Below, piece after piece: positions 27,001 through 37,516 of a DNA stretch of 64,000 bases. The stretch's first letter is position 1. Every line of letters begins with the position of its first letter. The DNA is taken from NCBI RefSeq assembly GCF_022458985.1, contig NC_061770.1, positions 39,537,599-39,601,598 on the forward strand. Direction: 5' to 3'. Made by a program: the position numbers and the translations under genes. Under the pieces are notes generated by a model, which worked only from the letters and a program-made list of their open reading frames with translations, did not search any database and was not told where the DNA came from. The stretch comes from Mugil cephalus (lineage: Eukaryota > Chordata > Actinopteri > Mugiliformes > Mugilidae).

Positions 27001-30000
27001 CACAACTGCACAAGAAACATATAAAATATAGAATAAAAAAGATGTTAATTGCATGAATAATCACATCCCACATAAATGTAACGGCTCATGAGTGAAAGCT
27101 GATGTTGCAGAACGTTCAATGCATCTGCAGAAAACCGTAAGAACTTTGAAGAACACTACGCATCTAATGCAGAGGACACACAGGGAATTACTCAACTCCC
27201 CGTATCAGCTTATTTGTTCATGCCACAAACAATCTGGTGTGTGATTCCAGCGAATGACAAAGCCATCGCGCAGATTCAGATATGAGTCAGTGTTTGTACA
27301 AATCCAGGAGCCTTCAGGGTGTGTAATTCTGCTTTATTCTGGCGCACCCTCTGCGTTCATGTGGCGGCAGGCTCCCGGCTGAAGCTCCTGATAAGGAAGC
27401 GACCGCAGCGCCATGCCCACATCTGCAGCCTCCACTGGTAGTTTCTGCAGCTGCTGACATCAAACCGAAAGCTTTTTCGTAGCTCCGGGCTGCAGAAAAC
27501 TACAATCTTCACGTCCAGGCATCATTAAATTGAGTTTGTGTGGGTGTGTGCGACAGAGAAGCAAAGCTAAATAATGAGCACAAATCATCTCTCTGCTGCA
27601 AAGTTTTCAGCCACAAGCTGAATCTAAATGACACCTCTGCAACGGTAATGACGACGTTTGAAAGTGTACGTTTCAGCCGCCCATTCAGAAACGTCCAAAT
27701 CACCACAAATAGGCGTCATGCTTCATGCGTCCGTCATGTTTCTGGATGTGTGATTCTGAATGGCCGGGGCAGAGGTGTGCGCAAATCATGCGCTGGATGT
27801 TGTGAATTCTTCAGTAATGCGACGCGCCTCGGCCCTTCAAGGGAAACACACAGGAATGTTTTAGGAAGGCTCCCGAGCTACGAGTTTTCAAAAGCTTTCA
27901 GCTTGTCCGCTCTGTCTCCCGGCTCGTTGGAAGGGGACGATTTTGCAGACGAATCGCGGTTAAACCAGTCACAAGGAGTCACGTCTAAAATGTGCAACGC
28001 TTCTGCGGATGTGAAAGAGCTTTTGTCAGAGTTTGACGAAACAACCCGGATGACCTCATGAGGGTTAGGTTTGGTTTGGGCTCGAGATTTAAACCTTTTA
28101 AGGGAAGTGGCGGCGCGCTGGTACGGTGACTCGGAAGAGCACGGAGCGTTTACGGAGACGTCGTGCTGTAGGCGTAGGGAGGAACTAGAATATTTATGAA
28201 TACGTTGTTTTGTGTTTTATACATTATGAAATCATCGGTGTTTCAAATGCAGAGGAGTCGGTGAAAACTGAATGGAACCGTCATAGTGGTTTTAGATGCA
28301 TTTGTCAGAGTCACAACTCACAAGAACATTTAACCCCGTAATTGTTGGTTTCCTTACGTGTCTCTTCTTGTCTATGCTAGGGGTGAAATATTGATGCGGC
28401 AATATCTCGATCGTAAACGAACTTCGCAGCTCCACCACCATTTTTTCTCTACATGCAATAAATTGGAAATGGATCACTTGGATTAATCTTGTCTTTTGAC
28501 TCAATTTGTCCAACGAACCATCACTGTCATCTGATGTGCAAATATATGCAACGCATATTTTAAAGCAAATTTCTCATGATTTATGCAGAATATCGCAATA
28601 TACCGCAATATCGAAACAATGTATCGTATCATGACTCGAGTATCGTGATACGTATCGTATGAGGTCCTTGCCGTAACCACCACTACGACTGCTACTTCTA
28701 AGAAATCACTAACTACTTACCTAATTACTTAAAAATAACAATGTATTCATACGTGCATACCTTATTTATCACCACTAACCATAGGAGCTGGGGTCTAAAG
28801 TTGAGCTGCAACTCATTTATTTACATAAAATGACTCAGTTACTATTTTGCATTCATACACATAAATAGACCGATAAGAGGATGTTGAGATAGTATGACCC
28901 TAAAAGAATGAGTGAGGTTATTGTTTTATGACGCTCGTCATTCAAGTGGTAACATCGTGCAATGTAGAAGAGCTAAAAAACGGCTTCCTCCGATTTGTGT
29001 TATGACTTTACAAAAGAAAAACTCTCTAGGCTGAATCGCAGCTGAGCAGCACCTTGTTCTTTTCTGGTAATAATCGGCGAGTTCGGTTGACTAATATATC
29101 TAAACTTTCCAGCGCAGGAACAGCGGTTGTGTAACCTTAGAAACTAAAGTGTACTCCGCTCCTTAAACAAATAACACTACGCCCCTGCAAATAGTCAAAG
29201 AATCTCAGTTTCTGCCGCATCTGGAGCGCTAGTTTTTTTTAACAGTGTGCCCACACAGTTGCAACTAGTCCGGTCCCTGCGGCGGAAGGAGAACGATCTC
29301 TCTGATTGACTGTTCAGCTCAGAGGAACCAGCAGACGAAGGAGTTTGAAGTGCGAGGTGCAGATACTACTATCATACTATCACAAGTTGTATTATTGGTG
29401 TTATTTCATTTCATTCAGGTGCAGAAAATGCAGCACGTGCACGCATTGTTGTTTCGGTCTGGGCGCAAACTCTCCAAAATGCTCAACAAACCTAAAATCT
29501 CTCAATTAATAAACTGTTGAAAATGAATTATTAATTATTGTCGTTGTGGTTTCCAGTACTCGGGGTGGGGGCTGTGCACTACCTGAAAACACCAGAAATT
29601 TCCTCACATGAAAATGTACATGTTGGTTAATGGTTTGACATCCTGACAGTGTGAAAGAGAAACTCACTTCGGTCGCTGCCGCTGCACGCTCAAATCTTGA
29701 GTCAGATTTTCCAACCCAACCATACACGTGGGAACGGACCCGATGTGTGTTTGTGTGTCCACTGACAGCTCTAACGATTGCATAATTCACCCGACAAACC
29801 TCACGCCAGTTTCAACACTTTCAGACCAGTCGACGCGCAGCTTCCTGTTCTGTTCTGCTCTTTTCCAACACCGAGGCGTGTTTCGAAGATCTGATCTCGA
29901 TGGCGTGCCAGCTTACACAAAGTTTAGATCCTTTCCCCTTTGTCCGCTTTCTGTCGGCTCATAAAAAAAGGCATTGAGGCCGTGTTTTTCGGTGCGTATG

Positions 30001-31205
30001 AATATGCATTGTGCAGCGGTGATTCCAGGGCAGGAAACGGGGCCAGAATATTTTTGTTGGTCCATGTCATATGACCGGGGAGAAACGCAGAGACAAAGAC
30101 CCTCTCACAAGGAGTAACTCGGTTCTTATCCAGTGCTGCTCTGAGACCAAGAAGGCGAGGTTAAATAGATGCCAGGGGCTGACACAGACAAACACACACA
30201 TACGGGTGCTCACATTTCTCTGCACCCAGTTCAAAAGTTGATTAAAGCGGCTGCAATGTTGTGACCCGTGCATGGTAAAGTGGGAGCGACGTCTGCCATC
30301 GTCCTAAAAGCAGATCTGACTCACCATCTTCCTATACTTCACAGCTCTACGTGTGCAGCTTTTTTATGTCACTTGTGCCACTTGTGCGCCAGTGCCGCCC
30401 GCGCACACACACGCGACCAAACGCCAACGCCACCCCCGTCCTAATTCACCCGAAGAACTCGCTTGATCTACTTTAGCTTCACGCACGCATGCAAAACGGT
30501 GCACAAGGGTTTTTATTATTTCTGTGCGTGTGTAATTTGAGGAAGGCTGTTGCGTTGCAGGTTAAACTTCAAACCACCACATCAAAACAAAAGCCTACTC
30601 AGAAGCACTCTCGATAGCTTCCTCCCCCTCTGCGCAGGTATGTCGCTTTATCTTTGAAGCTCCTCGTCCCGGGGCACAGAGACCGACCGGTCCATAATAG
30701 CCCCACAGTGCGGGGCCCCGTTTATCTGGCGTGAAATAAACGCTCTCAAACCTGGTTCACGTGTGGGAACGGCTGCACATTTTGTTTGAGTGTTTGTGCA
30801 CGCTTTGTGTTGATGTTTCAGAGTCTGTCTTTCACTAAAAAACAAAAAAACATTAACAAGCTTGTACTAAAGTGGCTTTATCACACTTGGTGTTTACACT
30901 GAGGTGTGTGTGTCTACAGTAGTTTATGAGTGTGGGATAATTACTTTAGATAAGTGACCCAGAAGATCTTTGTGGTTTATTTTCTCCTCAATTACTGGTG
31001 TAGCTGCTATGTTTGTATTTCCACGCTGGTTTATGATTTATAACTTACGTGCCAGGCTAAAACATGTACTAATGCTCCACTTTTCTTTTTGGTTTTCGTT
31101 TCTATTAATACCACACTTACACGTACAAAAAAAAAGAAAGTGTCTTACCTTCCCAAACTTCTGGTGCTGCACATAAAGTTGTCCCTCCTTAACGTGGGTG
31201 TCCAT
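18264..31205 (-). CDS. dok1: DOK1, docking protein 1 (PH-PTB adaptor), complete, 670 aa
   Basis: Membrane-linked adaptor phosphorylated by tyrosine kinases. It damps Ras/ERK signalling, in part by recruiting RasGAP. Minus-strand coding exons: 31149-31205, 21274-21597, 20607-20706, 20351-20523, 18264-19622; phases close exactly (57+324+100+173+1359 bases). Exon 1 encodes MDTHVKEGQLYVQHQKFGK. With exon 2 (KWKKNWFVLYPASQNGIARL...) it makes a PH domain, about residues 4-125. The IRS-type PTB domain follows (about 162-262: EFWVIIQRTEASERCGLAG, WPYKLLRRYGRDR joined to VMFSFEAGRRC). The tail has tyrosine motifs YSEP (~371), YSDP (~389), YDEP (~500), YSSP (~542), YSKV (~634) and YDNL (~664). The first three line up with human DOK1 sites. 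The order YxEP/YSDP/YDEP and the YSxV near the end favour DOK1 over DOK2/3. The tail is about 190 residues longer than human DOK1 (481 aa), with Gly/Ser/Pro-rich filler and a 14-Gly run. Intron 1 is 9.5 kb. Confidence 0.95.
21004..21041. repeat. (GT)n microsatellite in DOK1 intron 2
   Basis: An uninterrupted GT run between DOK1 coding exons 2 and 3. Peptides such as poly-Thr/His or poly-Val/Cys read across it are artefacts. Confidence 0.9.
23755..24108. mobile_element. Family A element, copy 2 (internally deleted)
   Basis: It starts with 'gtctccatggttacgg', the same end as in the 40090-40830 copy, and finishes with 'tttttgcccctcagggggcg'. The middle keeps 'aataaataacaataaactga', 'gcgttagcatcttttattta' and 'gtatttactgctacatttca'. 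At about 350 bases it lacks roughly half of the longer copies. Confidence 0.75.
26300..26420. mobile_element. LINE/SINE-type 3' tail fragment
   Basis: 'aataaatactttatttgccc' followed by 'cctgggggaaactcaagagg' is the reverse complement of the tail of common fish retroposons, where a match to 'ggggaaat' precedes an ATAAA-rich end. Only a short stretch is recognisable. Confidence 0.5.
28376..28680. mobile_element. hAT-type MITE rich in ATCG motifs
   Basis: It begins near 'ctaggggtgaaatattgatg' and runs into repeated 'aatatcg', 'ataccgcaatatcg', 'tatcgtatcatgactcgag', 'atcgtgatacgtatcgtatg' up to about 28672. This ATCGTAT-rich body with a TAGGGGTG start is typical of a hAT MITE group common in fish. 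It lies in DOK1 intron 1. Confidence 0.6.
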
Positions 31206-31619
31206 GCCCCCCCAAAAAACGCCGAGGCCCACCTTCCTCCGCCGGGAAGATGAGAGGTGTAACTTGACAGAAGAGGTACCACTTTTACCGGGGTTATTTT
31301 CTTTTACCCCTTATCCCCCACAGCGACTTCCCCGTTCACTCAACTTCCGCTGCCCTGGCGTTATTTATCGTGGCCGCTCGCGCTCAGGTAGGAGCGTCAT
31401 GGTGAAAAGAAAAATAATAAATTAAAAAAAAAAAAAAAAAAAAACTAGTCCAGAGAGATACGCAGCGGTCCAGAGAAAGTTAGACAATGTCCCAGTGTTG
31501 GCAGCGGGTCGCCTATCTGTCCCCCCTCTCACTCCTCCTCTAAGGGCTGGACTAGTGCGAAGCTGCACGCGGAACGTGACGCATCCTGTCAGGGCCTTCA
31601 AAGTAAAAGCATGAATAGG

Positions 31620-31990
31620 ACGTACATCCTCCTAAAACCCAAGCATTTGGTTGGAAGGCACCTCAAATAAGGTTAAGATCTTTAGGTATTTGAATTAGTT
31701 ATTAAATTGAATTGAATTAATATTAAAAAAAAATAAGCAGGTGATTATTTCCCCGTATATTACGATTTAAGCCCCGAATGTGTATCAAAACATAAAACTG
31801 TTTACCTCAAACGTGTAAATTTGTTAAATTTTCATGTCATATCAAGCTACAAAAGTTAATAAGCAGCTTTATTGACCCTTCACTACCAGTACATGGCAGA
31901 CAAAAGTGTCTCCTTGTGAGGACAACAGCTCTAAATGAGTCAGAATAAGCTGTCAGAGACGTAGAACTTAATGTCTATATATGAGGATAT
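31620..31990. mobile_element. MITE, 'CTCAGGAGG' family, degraded copy 2
   Basis: 'gaatgtgtatcaaaacataa' with 'aactg' after it and 'gtagaacttaatgtctatat' with 'atgagga' correspond to blocks in the 6255-6777 copy ('aatatgtatcgaaacataaa' and 'cttaacgtccccatatgagg'). The ends are worn away and the limits are approximate. Confidence 0.4.
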
Positions 31991-32090
31991 ACAACATTTT
32001 TATTTTATTTCTTTTTAAACACACTGCTTGTAAGAATAGGCTAAAGTAAAATGACCAAACGTCTATTGCTAGATTTGAACTCACTTACAC

Positions 32091-32117
32091 AACAACAACA
32101 ACAACAACAACAACAAA
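32091..32117. repeat. (CAA)n trinucleotide run
   Basis: About nine CAA units in the DOK1-NAGK intergenic region. Confidence 0.85.
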
Positions 32118-33306
32118 ATAAATTCTGGTGAGTATTAGGCCTCCAAAGTTGAAATAACTTTCTCACGGGTCTCAAAACATACAGCCCGCAATAAAAACCC
32201 CCTGTAAAAGACTGTACGGAAATATAAATATAGATACAATCTAAATTTAAGAGGAATGCATTAAAAATAGGACTGAAACAGAGAACATGACTGTAAATAT
32301 AGAGATGCGATGCACAATTTTGTGCAAGTTGTCATCTTGTACAGGTGGAACATGCAAATGATCATGATGGACGTGGATATAGGAGTATGTGTGTGTGTGG
32401 GGGTTGTACTAAAAATAAAAAAGCGACTAATGATGACTTTTATTTGTAACGTGAAGCAACATCCGGTGTCGCCTTATCCTCGTGAAGCTTGACTCATGTC
32501 TCTCCCCGTAGCAGCGCGTGGTGCGCTCGCACAGAGCCGCTCCTCTCCTCCCACCTCCTCACTCTTGTGTAACTTCTCTGATGGTACGCACTTTCTAACA
32601 CAACCATAACCACAACACAACCTGTATTATGGTCCAAAGGCCGCGTCCGTGGCCAGAGCACCTCCCAGAATATTCGCCTTTAAACTTATGAACGGTTTGC
32701 AAAAGCTTTTTTTTTAAAAAAATCTGCAGAAATATTAAAGCTGAGCGGCGTTGTGTTGGCAAGAGAAGCCGACCCCTCAAATTAATGTGTTGCAGATGCC
32801 TCCTGCTGGCTCGGACTCGTTGCTGTCCCTGTCTGCAGCTCACAACCTACGAGCGGTGCCAAATCTCTGTCCGTGTTTTTCTTGACACCGAGCGTGGATT
32901 TTTGAACCGTGAGTCAAGGCGCAAAATAGGTTTTAATTGGCTCGCGTTCCTCCGCGGCGCCATTCCTTTCCTGTCATTCATTTTTTTTTTTTTTTTGTCA
33001 GATATTTGCTTCATATAAACCATAAACCGGCGCCCGCTTCCGTGCCCGGTGTTTTCTTTGTAAAACACAAAAGCAAAAACGGTAACAGGTTCATCTAAGT
33101 TTGCCACAGCGAACCTTTAAGAACATTGAGGCATTGAAAGTTTAATTTAGTAACATTTTTCTACGAGTGCCTTTGCGTTTTGTTTTGTAATGTTCAACTT
33201 CTGCAGGGACGTCGTGGGTTTAGTTCACACAGGAAACTCACGGCTGCCACCTGTTGGTGACGTGTCATCATCGCCGGTCATCGTGTATGTCTGGTGATGC
33301 TGCTCC

Positions 33307-33353
33307 TCTCGCGATATCTGAGCGAGAAGTTGACTGGATCAAAACAGGAAGTG
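33307..33353 (+). promoter_or_regulatory. nagk: Candidate NAGK core promoter elements
   Basis: TCTCGCGATA at 33307-33316 differs at one base from the TCTCGCGAGA element of TATA-less housekeeping promoters. An ETS-type site, ACAGGAAGTG, lies at 33344-33353, only seven bases before the NAGK start codon at 33360. No TATA box is near. The two elements fit a short-5'-UTR housekeeping promoter, but the transcription start is inferred. Confidence 0.4.
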
Positions 33354-33359
33354 TGTGAC

Positions 33360-35900
33360 ATGGCATCAGTGTTCGGCGGCGTAGAAGGGTGAGAATGAGT
33401 TTAAATGTACAACAAAACAAGTTGATTTTTTTTGTTCGTTGTCACGGTTCAGGCTGCTGCGGTTTGCATTTTTATGATTGTTTTTTTAAGTTGTCATTCA
33501 GAAAAGTTTAACTATAGATAGAAGAGTTCTCGTGTGTATCTCGTGATCACTTCCTCCCACTCCTGTTTAGGAGAGTTTCTATGAATGCAAAGTTTTATAG
33601 GAATCATTTAAATTAAATGTGCATTTGGGAAGTTTATATATTGGGTCTTTTTTTTTTTTTTTTGCACGTCTAATTAAAGTGTATATTGTGCATTTGCTGC
33701 CTTGCCTGTGTTACATTACAACAAATTAATGTTTTTCTCAATAAGGTCTTGTTCCGTGAATTGTTGGTAACTTTGTGAACACACTCCTGTCTCTCGTATG
33801 GCCTTGATTCAGGGGAGGGACCCACTCCAAAGCAGTGCTGGTGTCAGGAGATGGGAAGGTCCTGGCAGAGACGGTGGGACCGTCCACCAACCACTGGGTG
33901 AGCAGAAATAGTGACAGAGACAGAGATTTGTACGTTACTTAAGATAAAAATAAAATAAAAATGTTTGTGTCTGTTACAGTTGGTTGGGGTGGACAAATGT
34001 ATTGAAACCATCAACGATATGATTCAAAGAGCCAAGGTGGAGGCAGGACTGGATCCAAACGCACCGCTATGCTCACTGGTCGGTACGATTTTGTGTGTTT
34101 GCAGATTCCTGCCAATAAAAACGGACCCAAATTCTTAATGTGTATATATTTTTGTGTGTGTGTGTGTGTGTAGGGCATGTCTCTGAGCGGAGGCGAGCAG
34201 AAGGATGCTATCGACAAACTGATATCTCAAATGAAGGAGCGCTTCCCCAGTCTCAGCAAACACTACTTCATCACCACCGATGCCATTGGTGCCATAGCAA
34301 CGGCTAGCGACCGCGGTAACCTGTCATCTCCTGTCGTATCTTTGTAAATACTCAATGCATAACTTTAAGACGGAGTGGCTCAACGGATTTGCTCTTAATC
34401 TTGTAAATGACATTCTAATTTTCAACAAAGATACCATATAGATTTATAGAACTCATCCGATATTAATATGTGTTTTTCTTGTACGTACATTCACTCATCA
34501 TCTGTGTAATGTCTGAGGCCAACTTGATACTTTGCCCTCTGACTTGTAGCTGTATATGAGTGACGTCAACACGTCTCTGTTTTCTTTAGGAGGCGTAGTC
34601 CTGATATCAGGGACCGGCTCGAACTGCAAGTTAGTCAATCCCGACGCCTCGCAGATCGGCTGCGGAGGCTGGGGTCACATGATGGGTGACGAGGGATCAG
34701 GTAACCGTGGCGACGCGCTGCGTGTGAACAATTTATAGCTCCGCGTCCAGGCTCTTTACACTTTCCTTCCGTCTCTCAGCGTTCTGGACGTCTCACTTGG
34801 CCGTGAAGACCGTGTTCGACGCCAAAGACAACCTGGTCGCTCCGCCTCACGACGTCACGCACGTCAGAAACGCCATGGAGGAGTACTTCCAGGTCAGACG
34901 GCGACAGGATGTCATTATTATTGCAGTTAGATTGAGATGATTCCAGATGATTAAACGCAAACATAAATGCCGCAGTGAGTGGAGGACATTAAATTAATAC
35001 TGTTCCTAATAAAGTGCAGGTCAGCAGGGCTTCAACACATCTGTCATCGGGTTTAGCGAAAACGCGTTGCCTCCTCTAATGGAGTGTGTTGAAAAACTAA
35101 AATATCTATGTACCTCAGGTGTCAGATCTGATGGGAATGCTGCCGCACCTCTACAGAAACTTCCAAAAATCTCACTTTGCGGGTTTCTGCAAGAAGCTGG
35201 CCGAAGGTAAGCATCGCGTCGCTTCCTGCTCCGTTTGAAACGAGAAAAGGAAGAGTTGAGTGCATGAAGCGAGTATATATATGTGTGTTCTCGTGTTAAA
35301 GGTGCAGAGGCAGGAGACGCTCTCTGTAAATACGTGTTCACTCAGGCTGGGAGAGTCCTGGCAAAACATGTGGAAGCAGTGCTTCCTGCAGCACAGGAGG
35401 TGACGCGAGCGCACTCACTCTTCTTCTTTCACTCGTTTCCTGCCGCGCTGTTCTTTATCTCTTCCGCTATTTTTTCTCGACAGCCTTTATTGAGCGGCGA
35501 CCTCGGCCTTCCCATTCTGTGCGTGGGCTCGGTGTGGAAGAGCTGGGAGCTGCTGAAGCCAGGTCAGTGGTCCTGTACCCCCAACATCGTAAAACTCTCT
35601 TAACTGTCTTCACCCGTCACTCTGGGAGACAATAAAGATAAGTACAGCTACGTTTACGAAGGGGTCTCTGTTTCTCTGCCTCTCTCTCTTCCTACAGGGT
35701 TTACTGAGGTCCTGGATAAAGCGGCGTCATCTGACAAGTTCAAGGGCCGTTTCCGCGGCTACAGCCTTCTGCTTTTGCAGCAGTCGTCAGCCCTCGGGGG
35801 CGCCAGCCTGGGGGCTCAGAGTTTGGGCACCAGCATAGCTATGGACTACGCAGCCAACGCCAACGTCTTCTACAGACACACCTTCAGCAACAGCCAGTGA
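33360..35900 (+). CDS. nagk: NAGK, N-acetyl-D-glucosamine kinase, complete, 348 aa
   Basis: Cytosolic kinase that phosphorylates N-acetylglucosamine with ATP to GlcNAc-6-phosphate, salvaging amino sugar from lysosomal breakdown (EC 2.7.1.59). It belongs to the BadF/BcrA ATPase fold family. Ten coding exons: 33360-33388, 33813-33897, 33980-34078, 34174-34315, 34590-34700, 34780-34892, 35119-35206, 35302-35399, 35484-35562, 35698-35900; codon phases close throughout (1047 bases with stop). The N-terminal phosphate loop GGVEGGGTHSK is at about 6-16. [12 protein letters not shown] places Asp107 at the same number as the human catalytic Asp. Other landmarks are [10 protein letters not shown] (about 122-131), [33 protein letters not shown] and [11 protein letters not shown]. 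Length is close to human (344 aa). ATG 33360 is in the first exon with splice donor GTGAGA after codon 9. Exon 3 uses a weaker donor, GTCGGT, supported by the restored SL-GMSLSGG reading. Confidence 0.97.
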
Positions 35901-36105
35901 TTAGAAAGTAGAACAAACAACCAGGGACCAGTTTATAACTGTCAATTATAACTGACCATAACAATAATAATCATAATGATCCTGCAACACTGACAGAATA
36001 TGATTGGATCTCTCTGTATGATCTCTTTAAAACAGCTGTGATTATACTCTTTGTACTGTCTGAATCTTTTGCACATTTGTACTCTTGTTTACATTCCTGA
36101 TTTAT

Positions 36106-36111
36106 AATAAA
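36106..36111 (+). terminator. nagk: NAGK polyadenylation signal AATAAA
   Basis: AATAAA lies 206 bases after the NAGK stop codon, followed by a GT-rich stretch (aaaatgtgtgtgggct), the usual downstream element. Confidence 0.7.
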
Positions 36112-36299
36112 GGTGGTGGGGACGCAACAGAAAATGTGTGTGGGCTCGCAGATAATTTTTTTTTCAATGAAAGTGCGCCGGCTGTTATGTAAGTTTTTAA
36201 CTGAGGGACAGTTTCTACAACAGGGCCATAGCCCTGCTGAACAAAAACAGCTGACACAATCATGTCATTTGAGCCACAGTGTTTCACTTACATGAAAAT

Positions 36300-36545
36300 A
36301 ACGACTGTGCAATAAGTTTTTTCCTTTTCCCCAAGTGCAATATTATACAGCCCTGTTTACATTCTAATTTGCATATAGTGTCCTTTTTAGTTTGTTGTAC
36401 ATGCCTTGTCTAGTTTAGTTATTTATTGAATATTTATCTTTTGCACTGACGGGAGAGCCGTACCTAAATTTCGTTGTGCAATGTATATTGTTATATGCTA
36501 CCGTGCAATGACAATAAAGACTCTAATCTAATCTAATCTAACTTA
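36300..36545 (+). mobile_element. LINE 3' end fragment with TCTAA tail repeats
   Basis: 'ttttgcactgacgggagagc' then 'tacctaaatttcgttgtgc', 'gtgcaatgacaataaagact' and tandem 'ctaatctaatctaat' are the 3' UTR and tail repeats of a fish L2/Rex-type LINE on the plus strand. No reverse-transcriptase text remains. Confidence 0.65.
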
Positions 36546-36582
36546 ATATATCTAAATGTGAAAATGAGTGAAAGTGGAAGTT

Positions 36583-36960
36583 TTGTAAATTTTAGATTAG
36601 ATTCAACTCTATTGTCATTACACATGTACAGGTACGAGATGCAGCATCTAACCAGAGGCACAACAGTGCATGTAGCATAAATAGTGTGGCATGTGAGCGG
36701 TTGGTACGGTTGTTTTTATAGCATGTGGGCAATATTTACAGATTAAAGCCAGTGTGCAGGTGAGTGAGCAAGATATACCCAATGATTGATTGGGGCACTA
36801 TGAACATATACAGATGGATTTATGTGTTAAATGTAAGTGCACTTCAACAGGAACCATATTATAATTTATACTAGAGGAAGTGGGCAGATGATAAATTAGG
36901 CAAATACAAAGAAGAAAAAGTGAGCAGCCATACAGAGCTTAAATGATAAGCAGTAGCTGC
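36583..36960 (-). mobile_element. LINE 3' end fragment, opposite orientation
   Basis: It begins 'ttttagattagattcaactc' and 'tattgtcattacacatgtac', the reverse complement of the same kind of tail found at 36500-36545. It then runs through 'gcatctaaccagaggcacaa' and 'gtgcaggtgagtgagcaaga'. The right limit is approximate. The two tails face each other about 40 bases apart. Confidence 0.6.
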
Positions 36961-37344
36961 TTAATGTTACAAGATTTTCTGGGGAAATCATTTCTTGTTA
37001 CAGGTTTTATTTTGTAGTAATGTTAATATCAGGGTTTGAATCCTCTCACCGTCCAAATACATGCTCGTTAGGTTAATTGGTGATTCTGAGTTGGCAGGAG
37101 GAGAAGCAGTCACAGAAAATGAATGAATGATTGTTAACGTTTTCCAGCTGTGTTTGCAATAAACACAACAAATTTCTTTATATAAGCCAAAGTACTTATT
37201 GGATTTCATAAATTAGATGAGGCTCCAAAAGATGAGGCTACTATAGCAGGTTATAAATTAAAAATATAAATATTTTTTCATTATTTGACCAGATTTGAAT
37301 CTATGTGAACATCCAGGACGTAGCAAATTAACTGCATTAGTTGC

Positions 37345-37345
<1 letters not shown>

Positions 37346-37373
<28 letters not shown>
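37346..37373. repeat. (GT)n microsatellite
   Basis: A GT run upstream of the first exon proposed for the unrecognised gene at 37517. Confidence 0.85.
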
Positions 37374-37375
<2 letters not shown>

Positions 37376-37516
37376 CTGCCACAGTAAAGACAACTGGTAT
37401 CAGTGGAATAAACAATAAATATAAATATATTTAATTAAAAACAGTTCCAGTAGCATTCCACTGCCACTTGTTGTGATGGTGAACTGAGCCGAGGAGGAAT
37501 CAAAACACCATCAGCC

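Larger units (their letters stand above)
21598..31148 (-). other. dok1: DOK1 intron 1 (9.5 kb)
   Basis: The donor is GTAAGA right after codon 19 (31148 downward) and the acceptor is CAG at 21600-21598. It contains a family A transposon remnant (23755-24108), a LINE-type tail (about 26300-26420) and a hAT-type ATCG-rich MITE (28376-28680), plus A/T runs. No internal gene is supported on either strand. An open frame of 173 codons at 27540-28061 (+) shows no family resemblance. Confidence 0.85.
31206..33306. other. Intergenic region between head-to-head DOK1 and NAGK
   Basis: The upstream regions of DOK1 (-) and NAGK (+) share this 2.1 kb. It holds a poly-A run at about 31423-31444, a degraded MITE at about 31620-31990, a CAA run at 32091-32117 and CG-richer patches near 31490-31590 and 32940-33050. 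I see no TATA box tied to either start codon and no open frame resembling a gene. Confidence 0.6.

Noticed and set aside
27540-28061. 173-codon open frame on the plus strand inside DOK1 intron 1
   Set aside because: No family resemblance, no splice partners, and ordinary base composition. A frame of this length can occur by chance in 64 kb.
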